Shown here: positions 1-8,054 of the stretch, piece after piece
How the letters are laid out: the number at the start of each line of letters is the position of its first letter
Position numbering within the stretch: the stretch's first letter is position 1
DNA from: CAIYUC01 sp963682005
GTDB taxonomy: Bacteria > Bacteroidota > Bacteroidia > Bacteroidales > FEN-979
Assembly: GCA_963682005.1 (NCBI GenBank)
Contig: OY820914.1
Span: 2,170,001-2,234,000, forward strand
Reading direction: 5' to 3'
DNA length: 64,000 nucleotides
Notes under the pieces: generated by a model
Databases searched by the model: none
Told to the model about the DNA's origin: nothing
Seen by the model: the letters and a program-made list of their open reading frames with translations, nothing else
Made by a program: the position numbers and the translations under genes

Positions 1-724
1 CAGGGGTAACCGAATCATATTTGCTTTTAAGGGTTGTGATCGTGGAGTTATCCTTCATCCCTTCGCCATAAATGACCCTGGAGTTAAAGTACTTCGAAAT
101 TTCATCAGCGGCAGTTTCCCTTAAAGAAGGAAGAACCTGCCGTTCCATCAGAATGATCTTATCGAGGATGGCATACATTTTTTCAATGAAGATGGCGGAA
201 CTGGATAACGGTGCATCCGTTGCCTCAGCCCTGCTGATGGTGGTGGAAATCAGGGCGACAGACCGGAAATTATCCTGGTTGACCAGGAATTGTTTTTCGT
301 ACAGCCTGCACCGGTTAAGATCTTTGAGGCCATCTGAAGGGGTCATTCTGCGGAACGTTGTCTCGCCTGCCAGGGAAAATCCCCTGAGGTAAACTGTTTC
401 GCGCGCAGAAACCTGCAATACGAGGTCCCTTTTTTTTCCTTTCAAAGAATTGACAGTAATGATCCCGGGATCTGCAAAGTACACAAGACAACCCTTCTCA
501 TAAAGGGGTAAATAGGAGACCGGTTGTTCATTGATCACAACATATTCCTGCCCCCCTGTTCCTGAGGAAATCCAGTACAGATATATCAAAGCTTTATTCG
601 CCGGAATGAAATCCACCGGTTTAAAAGGCCCGGATTCCTGTGAATACAGATCCGGAAAAGAAAAAAAGTAAGGAAGCACCAGAAGGATTAACTTTACCAG
701 TGTTAAATGCTTGCCAGGATACAT
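1..724 (-). CDS. secreted protein of unknown function, C-terminus beyond window
   Basis: An open frame runs on the minus strand from an ATG at 724 to the window edge without a stop (241 codons). The N-terminus has a basic residue, a hydrophobic stretch (LVKLILLVLPYFFSF) and then YSQ, which reads as a signal peptide, so the product should leave the cytoplasm. The mature part has a beta-rich start (YLYWISSGTGGQEYVVINEQ) and a later helical part with MYAILDKIILMERQVLPSLR. I do not recognise a family. The upstream 100 bases hold TATATTTA at 781-788 on the minus strand, one base from the TAnnTTTG promoter box. The neighbouring gene at 870 is divergent. The 3' end is cut by the window, so a C-terminal domain cannot be excluded. 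Confidence 0.75.
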   Translation of the reverse strand, partial: MYPGKHLTLVKLILLVLPYFFSFPDLYSQESGPFKPVDFIPANKALIYLYWISSGTGGQEYVVINEQPVSYLPLYEKGCLVYFADPGIITVNSLKGKKRDLVLQVSARETVYLRGFSLAGETTFRRMTPSDGLKDLNRCRLYEKQFLVNQDNFRSVALISTTISRAEATDAPLSSSAIFIEKMYAILDKIILMERQVLPSLRETAADEISKYFNSRVIYGEGMKDNSTITTLKSKYDSVTP

Positions 725-824
725 TATGTAAGATGTTTTGAATGAAGCGTTGTCTGTTTACTTTGGTTAGGATGATTAGGTAAATATAAGCAATAAATAC
801 AGAAAAATAATAGATAAAAATGTG

Positions 825-832
825 TATTTTTG
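825..832 (+). promoter_or_regulatory. candidate Bacteroidota -7 box
   Basis: TATTTTTG matches TAnnTTTG and ends 37 bases before the ATG at 870. No clear -33 TTTG is seen. The box overlaps an in-frame GTG at 822, which argues for the ATG at 870 as start of the next gene. Confidence 0.4.
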
Positions 833-869
833 GGACTCACATTTGAATTTCCACATTATATATTATTTC

Positions 870-2285
870 ATGAAAAGTATCTGTTTTTTTCTGATCCTGC
901 TGATTTCCGTGGTCTGTTTTACAGCTAACCCCGGAACCTCCCAGAATGCCCCGGTTTCAGTTATTACATCCGATACCGTTTGTCAGAATTCATTGATTTC
1001 AGTTCCGTTAAAGGTCTCAGGATTCAACAGTATTGCCGCCGTTTCTCTCCGTATCGAGTACGATACGATGATCATGAAGTATAATGCACCTGCTACGGTG
1101 TTCCATCCATTGCTTCCGGGGGCCATCATCGGCACCACACCCGTTTCAGCAAACAGCTCAACTTACAAGATCATGATCACATGGGTCAGCTTTTCTCCTG
1201 CCTCCCTGCCGGATGGTGCTACCCTGGTGTCTCTTGGATTTAAATTCAAATCAGGAAACGGGAATATCGTTTTCAATAACACCACGAACCAGGGCCAGGA
1301 TTGTGAATACGCTGATGAAGCAGGCGAACCGCTTAACGATGCGCCGACTGGTTCCTATTACATCAATGGCCAGGTACTGCAACGGGTAAATGGTGGCGCA
1401 GTGAATGGTACCAAATCAATAACCATCGGACAGAACACCGGGCTCCTGATGCTTTCCGGTTACCAGGGAACCATCCTGAAATGGCAGGTACAGCACGATG
1501 GTTCCGGATATACCGATATCCCGGGAACGGCCGGGATGACGGCTTATTCGGAATATCCCGGATCAACCGGTACCTGGAATTTTCGCGCTGTTGTCCAATA
1601 CAGTGGTTGCCAGGCTCAGTATTCCATTCCGGCAACAATAACCGTTGCACCAGGCAAAGCATGCTATCTGACAACGTTTATCGAAGGTCTCTTTGATCCT
1701 GATCAGGGTGAAATGAAGAAAGTGCAGGATTGCACTGACGGGGAAAATACATATGACAAGTTCTCCGGAACAATTACGGATACCCTCAGTGTATTCCTGG
1801 CCAATGCACTGGAGCCATGGAATGTTGTTTATGAATGCCACCATCTTTTCCTTAATTCAAATGGTCAGGTTACAGCAATGACCCCTCAGTCACTGACAGG
1901 AAGCTATTATATTGTGATCCGGCACCGGCAGGGCATTGAAACCTGGAGCAATCAACCCGTGGATTTCAGCGGATCGTCAGTCAGTTATGATTTTACTGCG
2001 TCGGATACCCGGGCTTTTGGCAATAACCTGAAACAATTGTCTGGTTCACCTGCACTTTTCGGCATCTATTCCGGTGATGTAAGAAGCATGAGCACCCAGC
2101 AGGATGGGTATATTGATATTTTTGATAACAATGCTGTATTCAACGAATCGCAGGGCGGAGCATACGGCTATCTGCCCGAGGACCTGACGGGCGACGGCTT
2201 TGTTGATGTTTTCGACATGGTTGTGTCCTTCAACAATGTTCAACTTGGAAAAGGCATGATCACCCCCCCGAATCCAGGGAAGTAG
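870..2285 (+). CDS. secreted protein with cohesin-like, Ig-like and dockerin-like domains
   Basis: A 471-residue protein. I chose the ATG at 870 because it is followed directly by a good signal peptide (MKSICFFLILLISVVCFTA); the upstream GTG at 822 lies in a promoter-like box. Domains seen: a cohesin-like beta-sandwich at about 25-135 (VPLKVSGF, AAVSLRIEYD), an Ig-like segment at about 150-255 (LKWQVQHDGSGYTDI), an unknown segment at about 265-395 starting with CYLTTFIEGLFDP, and two EF-hand-like calcium loops at about 400-460 (QDGYIDIFDNN and TGDGFVDVFDM) that resemble a degenerate dockerin. The cohesin-like domain is closely similar to one in the giant protein at 8055-13259. No T9SS sorting domain follows; the protein ends TPPNPGK. 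Role inferred: extracellular structural or binding protein. Enzyme activity is not indicated. Confidence 0.8.
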   Translation: MKSICFFLILLISVVCFTANPGTSQNAPVSVITSDTVCQNSLISVPLKVSGFNSIAAVSLRIEYDTMIMKYNAPATVFHPLLPGAIIGTTPVSANSSTYKIMITWVSFSPASLPDGATLVSLGFKFKSGNGNIVFNNTTNQGQDCEYADEAGEPLNDAPTGSYYINGQVLQRVNGGAVNGTKSITIGQNTGLLMLSGYQGTILKWQVQHDGSGYTDIPGTAGMTAYSEYPGSTGTWNFRAVVQYSGCQAQYSIPATITVAPGKACYLTTFIEGLFDPDQGEMKKVQDCTDGENTYDKFSGTITDTLSVFLANALEPWNVVYECHHLFLNSNGQVTAMTPQSLTGSYYIVIRHRQGIETWSNQPVDFSGSSVSYDFTASDTRAFGNNLKQLSGSPALFGIYSGDVRSMSTQQDGYIDIFDNNAVFNESQGGAYGYLPEDLTGDGFVDVFDMVVSFNNVQLGKGMITPPNPGK

Positions 2286-2347
2286 CAATGAACAATGAGG
2301 AATGAGCAATAAAAAATTGCCAAGGATTCATTCTTCATTGCTCATTG
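2286..2347. repeat. inverted pair of heptad arrays between convergent genes
   Basis: Units CAATGAA, CAATGAG, GAATGAG, CAATAAA occupy 2286-2313, directly after the stop codon of the upstream gene. Units TTCATTC, TTCATTG, CTCATTG occupy 2327-2347 and are their reverse complement. The M1 peptidase stop codon (2335-2337, minus strand) lies inside the second array. The pair can fold into a hairpin and may end transcription from both sides. Confidence 0.75.
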
Positions 2348-4230
2348 TACCGGATCTCTACCTCCCTTACTGAATCCCTGCCGTCCTTCACGGTTAGCCG
2401 CAGTGTTGTTCCCCTGGGTTGTGTCATCAGGTCGGTCAGGTTCCGGAACGTGACATTCTTTACCGGCATATTGTTTACGGAAATGATCTCGGTTCCATCT
2501 TTCAGTCCCGCAATTCCTGCGGGAGTGCCGGGAACAATATCGAATACCCTGACAATACCGTCGTTCCCGGGGAAAAATGTAGCTCCCGCCCCGAGTTTTC
2601 CGGAAGGTCGCAACGGGAAGATCTCCAGCGGATCGATGGCAAGTGAAAGAACCTGCTTGTTGGAGCTGCATTTGAGGGTGAATTCGTATTTTTCTCCATG
2701 TTTCAGCCTGATCTGCAATGAAACCGAATCAAGATCCGTTTTTGCCTTGAGCGGTGCCACGATTTCCTTGAAACCTGAATTCACCACCGTGCATTTATTC
2801 TCGTTTGCGCTTTGACCGGTTTCCCATTTAACTTCGTATTCACCGACCCCCGGTTTTTCAATATAATCCTTCAGGATCGACTCCACTTCTGTCTTTGTAC
2901 TGACCTGCATGGAATGGATGAAATCACTGTTTTTCGCTCTCTTTCCCCTGAAATCGCTGACATATTTCTTCAACCCGCGTTCAAAATCCACGGATCCCAT
3001 GATATATTCCAGGTAATTCAGCAACAGTGCACCCTGGTAATAGCTTTCCACAATCTGCAATTGCCGGTTCTCTTCATCGCCCGCTTTTGACATGGGATGC
3101 GTGTAATCAATGTACGGAAGGGCGACAAGCCTGGTCCGCTGAAGGATGAAATTCTCAATATCCAGTCCCAATACCGGCTTCAGTGCCGTGATCTCCGAAT
3201 ATTTTGCAAAACCTTCAAACATCCAGTAATTTTCATGCGAAAGGGAGGAAACAAGGTTTCCCCACCAGGTATGTGATATTTCATGAATAAAGTTGCGCCA
3301 GGGATACCCCATGGGATTGGTCTGTTGCGAGGTGGTGAAATAATTCCGGGGAACACAGGCAAAATTGAATCCGGAACTGTAATCATAGGCAAACGAGAAT
3401 ACCTTGAATTCCTTTCCGGGAACACTTCCGTAACTGAGTGTGAAATAACGATACGCTTTTTCGGTCAGATCAGCCACTTTCCCGATCACGGAATCTGCGG
3501 TAAAGCCGGGAACAATCAAAATGACCGTGAGATCCTCATATTTCCTCACTACCTTCTTCATGTCCTTGGAGGCAAAGAAAAACAGGCTCCGGTCGGTGAT
3601 ATCCGGATAGTTCTCCCAGGACAGCAGTTTCCGGTCACCGGCAAGTTGTGTTTTCGTAAGATGTCCCGAAGCGACAAGCTCGAACCCTTCAGGTACATCA
3701 AATTCGAGATCGAAGAATGGCAGCCGCTCCTGGTAAGTCCCTTTGATGATCGGATACCAGTTGTCGGTACGGGTGATTCCCGAATTGATATGGAAGATGG
3801 TATCGCTGATCTCACAGGCAAACCTGCCATAGGGAACCCCTTTATTGCCGGGATCTTTTTTCAGGCTGTATTTAAGGCTGATCTTTTCCTCGACCGGATT
3901 CAGATCCGCAGGCATGGTGATGGTAATCATCGAAGTGTCAACCTGGAATGACAAAAGGTTGTTTTTCCCGTCCAGAACGGTTTGAACATCGGTATTGATC
4001 CCTTTAAATCCTTCCCCCAGCTGAATTGACAGGGTATGGGCATTTACATTATGAACATTCAGTGTCAGCCTTGCCTCAACCTCGAACCGGTCGCAGGATG
4101 AAGGCACCGTTACAATGATCTTATAATGGCCGATGGTGAAGGGAAGGGAGTCAGCTTCAGTCATGGCTTTACCGGGGTTCAGGAAAAAAAGGAAAAATCC
4201 GGCAGTAAAAAATAAAAAGAGATATTTCAT
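2335..4230 (-). CDS. M1-family zinc aminopeptidase with C-terminal PDZ domain
   Basis: A 631-residue exported peptidase. The ATG at 4230 starts a strong signal peptide (MKYLFLFFTAGFFLFFL); the codon at 4245 is only TTG. The zinc site is visible near residue 316 as HEISHTWW, with the third ligand Glu in WMFEGFAKYSE, 18 residues after the second histidine, the M1 spacing. The region before it forms the usual N-terminal beta-sandwich. Residues about 545-625 form a PDZ domain (IVPGTPAGIAGLKDGTEIISVNN), which is found in a minority of M1 enzymes and may bind chain termini. Known family role: removal of N-terminal amino acids; here in periplasm or outside the cell. The last residues (NEQ and the stop) are encoded by an intergenic heptad repeat, so the C-terminus may have been extended or reset by that repeat. 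It is convergent with the cohesin-like protein gene. Confidence 0.9.
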   Translation of the reverse strand: MKYLFLFFTAGFFLFFLNPGKAMTEADSLPFTIGHYKIIVTVPSSCDRFEVEARLTLNVHNVNAHTLSIQLGEGFKGINTDVQTVLDGKNNLLSFQVDTSMITITMPADLNPVEEKISLKYSLKKDPGNKGVPYGRFACEISDTIFHINSGITRTDNWYPIIKGTYQERLPFFDLEFDVPEGFELVASGHLTKTQLAGDRKLLSWENYPDITDRSLFFFASKDMKKVVRKYEDLTVILIVPGFTADSVIGKVADLTEKAYRYFTLSYGSVPGKEFKVFSFAYDYSSGFNFACVPRNYFTTSQQTNPMGYPWRNFIHEISHTWWGNLVSSLSHENYWMFEGFAKYSEITALKPVLGLDIENFILQRTRLVALPYIDYTHPMSKAGDEENRQLQIVESYYQGALLLNYLEYIMGSVDFERGLKKYVSDFRGKRAKNSDFIHSMQVSTKTEVESILKDYIEKPGVGEYEVKWETGQSANENKCTVVNSGFKEIVAPLKAKTDLDSVSLQIRLKHGEKYEFTLKCSSNKQVLSLAIDPLEIFPLRPSGKLGAGATFFPGNDGIVRVFDIVPGTPAGIAGLKDGTEIISVNNMPVKNVTFRNLTDLMTQPRGTTLRLTVKDGRDSVREVEIRYNEQ

Positions 4231-4472
4231 GGGACAAAAATTCAATGGTTGTAAACCAGTATAGGGATTCGTTTTTCAACAGGGATAAAAATAAATGTAT
4301 TTTTCATGTCGTGCAAATTGATTTATCGGACAATCATTAGATTTATAATACAGGCAATGGAAAATGGATCATGCAGGTCATGGTTAAGCCAGGAAATTGG
4401 ATATGAACAGATCTCTTAATATCAGCCTTCATCAGATTTTTCATTTAACCAATAGAATTTTACAAATCTGTT

Positions 4473-4516
4473 TTTGCAACTGATAATTGGTTGCAAAGAA
4501 AAAATTCTTATATTTG
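4473..4516 (+). promoter_or_regulatory. hicAB promoter with palindromic operator candidate
   Basis: A perfect 8-base inverted repeat, TTTGCAAC (4473-4480) and GTTGCAAA (4490-4497), has a 9-base spacer. Its right arm covers the expected -33 position. The -7 box TATATTTG is at 4509-4516, and the hicA ATG follows 15 bases later. HicB proteins bind such palindromes to repress their own operon, so this is the likely operator. The remaining AT-rich spacer 4231-4472 holds nothing else I can identify. Confidence 0.6.
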
Positions 4517-4531
4517 CATAAACTAAGATGA

Positions 4532-4789
4532 ATGAGTATCCGGGAGAAACTTAAGGAGAAATTACTAAAGATGCCTAAAAATTTTACTTATGATGAAATG
4601 GTTATGCTATTAAAAGGGTTCGGATACATTGAAGAGGAGAGAAGCAGAAAATCAGGATCGTCGGTCATGTTTTATAACAAGGATCTCAACGACAAAATTT
4701 TATTCCACAAGCCTCACCCGCAAAAAGAATTAAAAAGATATATTCTCTCGACCGTGATTGAAAAACTAAAGAATAATAAAATGATTTGA
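4532..4789 (+). CDS. hicA: HicA-family toxin (mRNA interferase)
   Basis: An 85-residue protein of the double-stranded-RNA-binding-like HicA fold. It shows the family pattern of a helical start, SGSSVMFYNKD at 41-51, and the LFHKPHPQKELKRY segment at 57-70 before a C-terminal helix. Known role: the free toxin cleaves mRNA and stops growth, and HicB neutralises it. The E. coli HicA catalytic His sits just after the Gly-Ser; here that position has Ser-Val, while His59 and His62 are present, as in the Bacteroidota subfamily that carries HKPHP. Whether this copy is active is therefore unproven. It lies 45 bases before hicB, in a pocket clearly richer in A and T than its neighbours, which suggests transfer. 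Confidence 0.85.
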   Translation: MSIREKLKEKLLKMPKNFTYDEMVMLLKGFGYIEEERSRKSGSSVMFYNKDLNDKILFHKPHPQKELKRYILSTVIEKLKNNKMI

Positions 4790-4834
4790 TCAGTTAATCC
4801 TTTTTTTGAACCTGTTGAAGAAAAATTTAATCCC

Positions 4835-5176
4835 ATGAATACACTCACATATAAAGGTTATTTAGGATCCATAAACTTTTCTCCTGAAGATGAAATTTTC
4901 TGGGGGAAAATTGAATATATAAACGATATGATCACCTTTGAGTCTGATAATGCTCATGATCTGAAGAGAGAATTTGAAGACGCGGTAGAGGATTATTTAG
5001 CTTTCTGCAACGAAAAGGGTATCAAGCCGGATAAACCATTTAAGGGAAGTTTTAACGTCAGGGTAAAGCCTTCTGTTCATAAACTTGCCTTTCAAAAAGC
5101 CCTTGAATCTGGTATGTCGTTGAATAAATTTATTGAAACAACACTTGAAAAGGAGTTAAAAGATTCAGTGCATTAA
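4835..5176 (+). CDS. hicB: HicB-family antitoxin with ribbon-helix-helix tail
   Basis: A 113-residue antitoxin. The N-terminal half has the partial RNase-H-like HicB fold (YKGYLGSINFSPEDEIFWGKI, then AVEDYLAFCNEKG). The C-terminal part at about 72-110 is a ribbon-helix-helix DNA-binding domain (FNVRVKPSVHKLAFQKALE). Known role: the first domain binds and blocks HicA, and the second represses the operon. The palindrome at 4473-4497 is the probable target. The gene is second in the operon, the usual hicA-hicB order, and convergent with the giant secreted-protein gene that ends at 5192. No stem-loop lies between them. Confidence 0.9.
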   Translation: MNTLTYKGYLGSINFSPEDEIFWGKIEYINDMITFESDNAHDLKREFEDAVEDYLAFCNEKGIKPDKPFKGSFNVRVKPSVHKLAFQKALESGMSLNKFIETTLEKELKDSVH

Positions 5177-5191
5177 TGGACAAACCGCCCC

Positions 5192-8035
5192 TCACTTATT
5201 AATAACCACTTTTTTCAATATTGTATAACCTCGACCGGTTATTGATTCGGTGATCTTCAGCAGGTAAACCCCGTTCCTGAGTTTTGCAACCGATAGTTCA
5301 CCTGCCAGATTTCGGGCGCCATCAAAGTTAATTGTCTTCTGAAGCAGTGGTCTCCCGTAAAGAGAAAGCAATGAAACTTCTACAGTTGACAGACCGTTTG
5401 TTTCAAACTCCAGGTAAAGCTTGCCGGACGCAGGATTGGGATAAACCTGTACGTTAAAACCAGAATTTTCATAGGGACTGGATCCTTCATTCGAAACAGT
5501 CCTGATCAGAGGCATGTTGAATACCACACCGTTGATCACATCCGAATTCTCATCGGCAAGCTCACTTTCCGGGGACATGCTGAAGCGGATGGTGTTTCCG
5601 GCGGTAAAGTTATTCGTGGTTTCCGCATGCAGGATGAAAACCGGTTCACCGTTCATTACCGTCACGGGTTCAGTCTCTGCCCAGACCATTCTTGCTTCAC
5701 CATTTTTCACTGTATAGATCAAATCACCCTTTAGCATTCGGATTTCATTGATCCTGATAAGTTCCTGAGGGAACAATAAAACGAAGGAGGCAGCAGAGAA
5801 AGCAGTGTTTTGACCCGCCAGGACAGGGATCTCAAATTCTTCTCCGGGCCCCGTGTATAGTGATCCCACGGAGATAAGTTCAATGCCATGACCCGCTTTC
5901 TGACCTGTTGAAGGGATGTTTGATCCGTTCACATCCCCGGTGCAGAGGCCGTAGAAATCCTGGCTGATATCATTTCCTGCCAGGATCAGCGTATCCCCGC
6001 CGTTCACTTTTGCAAAGACCCAATCTCCGCGGTCAAAGCTATTGTCAAGCCCTGCAAACCGTCTTTTGATCTTTAACGCATCGGTGGCGTTGATGGAATT
6101 GGTGTTGTTGACATCCGCAGCCATAAGCCGGATTGGAACCGTCAACAGTTCAAGCCCGGTAAAATGACGTTGCACTTTCAGGGCATCCGTACCGTTAACA
6201 CCGCTCCATGGTTTCCGGGTTGCGGCTGAAACAGTGTAGATCCCGCAGGGTTTCCCGGTGAACGAAAACACACCGGAAAGATTGGCGAGCGTTGAATCGG
6301 TCTTTATCCCGTTTTTCTTCAGGTAAACTTTAACGGAATCCAGGGCGGTGCCGAAGTCGTTGTTATAGTAAAATGAACCGGACAGTCCAGCAGGGCCGGA
6401 AGCCGTCAGTCCCAGGGAGGAAGAAGGCCCGTCACCACACAGATTGACGCCATGTACCGTGATATTTCCTGTGGTCGCGCCCCCGTCGAAATCAACGGTG
6501 ACAGAATGGGTCCCGTTATTATGGATCGAAGCCCCGGTTCCGGTATATGACCATACATAGGAGTCAGAATTCGGCTCAGGAGCCACTGAATATGATATGC
6601 CCGAAGTCCCGGGGCAAATAGTACCCTGACCTGTTATGATGCCCGGTAACTGCGGGCTCCTTTTCTCCGTAAAAAACATGACGGGTGTAGCGGAATTTAT
6701 GGAATACCATGTGTTGAGTGTACGGCTGTCCCCGAATCCTCCGGAGGGTGGGATCATCCAGGTATGACATCCTGCTCCGGGCAGGCTTGCACAACCAGTG
6801 AAATTGGCAGTTCCCATCGGGAAGTTTAAATCATCCCAGTAAAAGAGAGGGTCAGGCGGGGATGGGAAAGTAACAGGCCGGACCATGCTTACATTGAAAC
6901 CATTCTGGTTGAATTCTACATCATAGAGCGGAAAGTGGGTAAGGCTGTTCACATAGCTCAGTTGAAACGGGACCGCGGCGCCGTTGACAACAGGGGTTGC
7001 CGGAGAAGAGCCATCCAGGCCGTCCCACTGGATCGTATTGATGCCGGCAGTAACCGGCACAGATAAGATTCTGTCAGAATAGGGTGGACCAAGTGAACTC
7101 AATTGCAGACTGATGTCGACATTGCCCGATTTCGTTGTTCCGAAGGAAAAATCGACCGTACCATCACAATGAGGGATGGTTGTCACAGGGATCATGTCAT
7201 CAAGCCGTCCGATCGTTCCGGTTGGATATACAGCGTTATCCGGATCATTCAGGAAGATCTTGTACTGGGGATATGTATGTTCCAGAGAAACGGATCTCCG
7301 GGCTTCTGATGCAGGCATCCCGGGTGAGATCGGGTAACACCCCGATTCATTGCAGGAAACAGTGAAAATACCTGGCACTATGCCATTGAAATCAATTTTA
7401 GTGACGATGCTGTCAGGGGAATAAACGTACATCTTGCCAAAGAATTTATTCGCTGAACCGTAAGAAGGAATATCACAATAGATCTGCCAGGCTTTTGACC
7501 ATACCCGGCCTTCGATGGCCGTCATGGTTGTGGTGTTAATAACGGTGATATCGAAATTTTCCCATGATTTTGAAGACATTGGTGTGGTCTGGCATGCCAT
7601 GTAATAATCTCCGTTCATGTCAGGAATACAGTTGAGTGAAGGGTAGCCCGTTCCGGGCGCAATGACGTCGGGTCCTGAAACAGCCTGCGTCCAGGTACTG
7701 ATATATCCCGGCAGTCCATAAGTAGGCACGGATCCAATACTTAATATAGTTCCGTCGGGCCGGTAAATATAATAGTTAGACGTCCCCGAACCTGAATAAA
7801 GCGACCCGAATCCGAAATAAATGGATTCCCTGGTAAAATCAGAGATATGGATCCAAAGCCGGTGGTCAGCATCACCGCCGTTCAGAAAGAACGAATTCCG
7901 GGTCGGATCAATGCATAAATATCCTTTATTGGTTTCGGCAGGTCTGAATTGTTTGGTGCCTTCGGCGAGGGAAATCAATACAGGTATGTTCAGTATGAAC
8001 AATAAGGATAATTGCTTTAGCGAATAGTGTATCAT
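5192..8035 (-). CDS. large T9SS-exported protein with dockerin and cohesin-like domain
   Basis: A 947-residue protein with a signal peptide (LSLLFILNIPVLISLAEG). The first 450 residues are beta-rich with many aromatic residues; I recognise no enzyme. A PKD/Ig-like segment follows at about 460-530 (TICPGTSGISYSVAPEPNSD). Residues about 535-605 form a carboxypeptidase-regulatory-like domain, and 610-670 a type I dockerin with paired loops (GTDALKVQRHF and ATDALKIKRRF). A cohesin-like domain is at about 715-845. The last 85 residues are a T9SS type A sorting domain (VYPNPASGKLYLEFE). It should be secreted across the outer membrane and anchored there. It lies 19 bases downstream of the 1734-residue gene, which has the same dockerin-cohesin-sorting tail, so the two are probably co-transcribed and diverged from a shared module. 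Confidence 0.85.
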   Translation of the reverse strand: MIHYSLKQLSLLFILNIPVLISLAEGTKQFRPAETNKGYLCIDPTRNSFFLNGGDADHRLWIHISDFTRESIYFGFGSLYSGSGTSNYYIYRPDGTILSIGSVPTYGLPGYISTWTQAVSGPDVIAPGTGYPSLNCIPDMNGDYYMACQTTPMSSKSWENFDITVINTTTMTAIEGRVWSKAWQIYCDIPSYGSANKFFGKMYVYSPDSIVTKIDFNGIVPGIFTVSCNESGCYPISPGMPASEARRSVSLEHTYPQYKIFLNDPDNAVYPTGTIGRLDDMIPVTTIPHCDGTVDFSFGTTKSGNVDISLQLSSLGPPYSDRILSVPVTAGINTIQWDGLDGSSPATPVVNGAAVPFQLSYVNSLTHFPLYDVEFNQNGFNVSMVRPVTFPSPPDPLFYWDDLNFPMGTANFTGCASLPGAGCHTWMIPPSGGFGDSRTLNTWYSINSATPVMFFTEKRSPQLPGIITGQGTICPGTSGISYSVAPEPNSDSYVWSYTGTGASIHNNGTHSVTVDFDGGATTGNITVHGVNLCGDGPSSSLGLTASGPAGLSGSFYYNNDFGTALDSVKVYLKKNGIKTDSTLANLSGVFSFTGKPCGIYTVSAATRKPWSGVNGTDALKVQRHFTGLELLTVPIRLMAADVNNTNSINATDALKIKRRFAGLDNSFDRGDWVFAKVNGGDTLILAGNDISQDFYGLCTGDVNGSNIPSTGQKAGHGIELISVGSLYTGPGEEFEIPVLAGQNTAFSAASFVLLFPQELIRINEIRMLKGDLIYTVKNGEARMVWAETEPVTVMNGEPVFILHAETTNNFTAGNTIRFSMSPESELADENSDVINGVVFNMPLIRTVSNEGSSPYENSGFNVQVYPNPASGKLYLEFETNGLSTVEVSLLSLYGRPLLQKTINFDGARNLAGELSVAKLRNGVYLLKITESITGRGYTILKKVVINK

Positions 8036-8054
8036 CTCTATAGATTAATTGATC

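Noticed and set aside
3283..3951. Plus-strand reading frame of 222 codons
   Set aside because: It lies entirely within the M1 peptidase gene on the other strand, which has clear active-site motifs. The antisense frame shows no family pattern.
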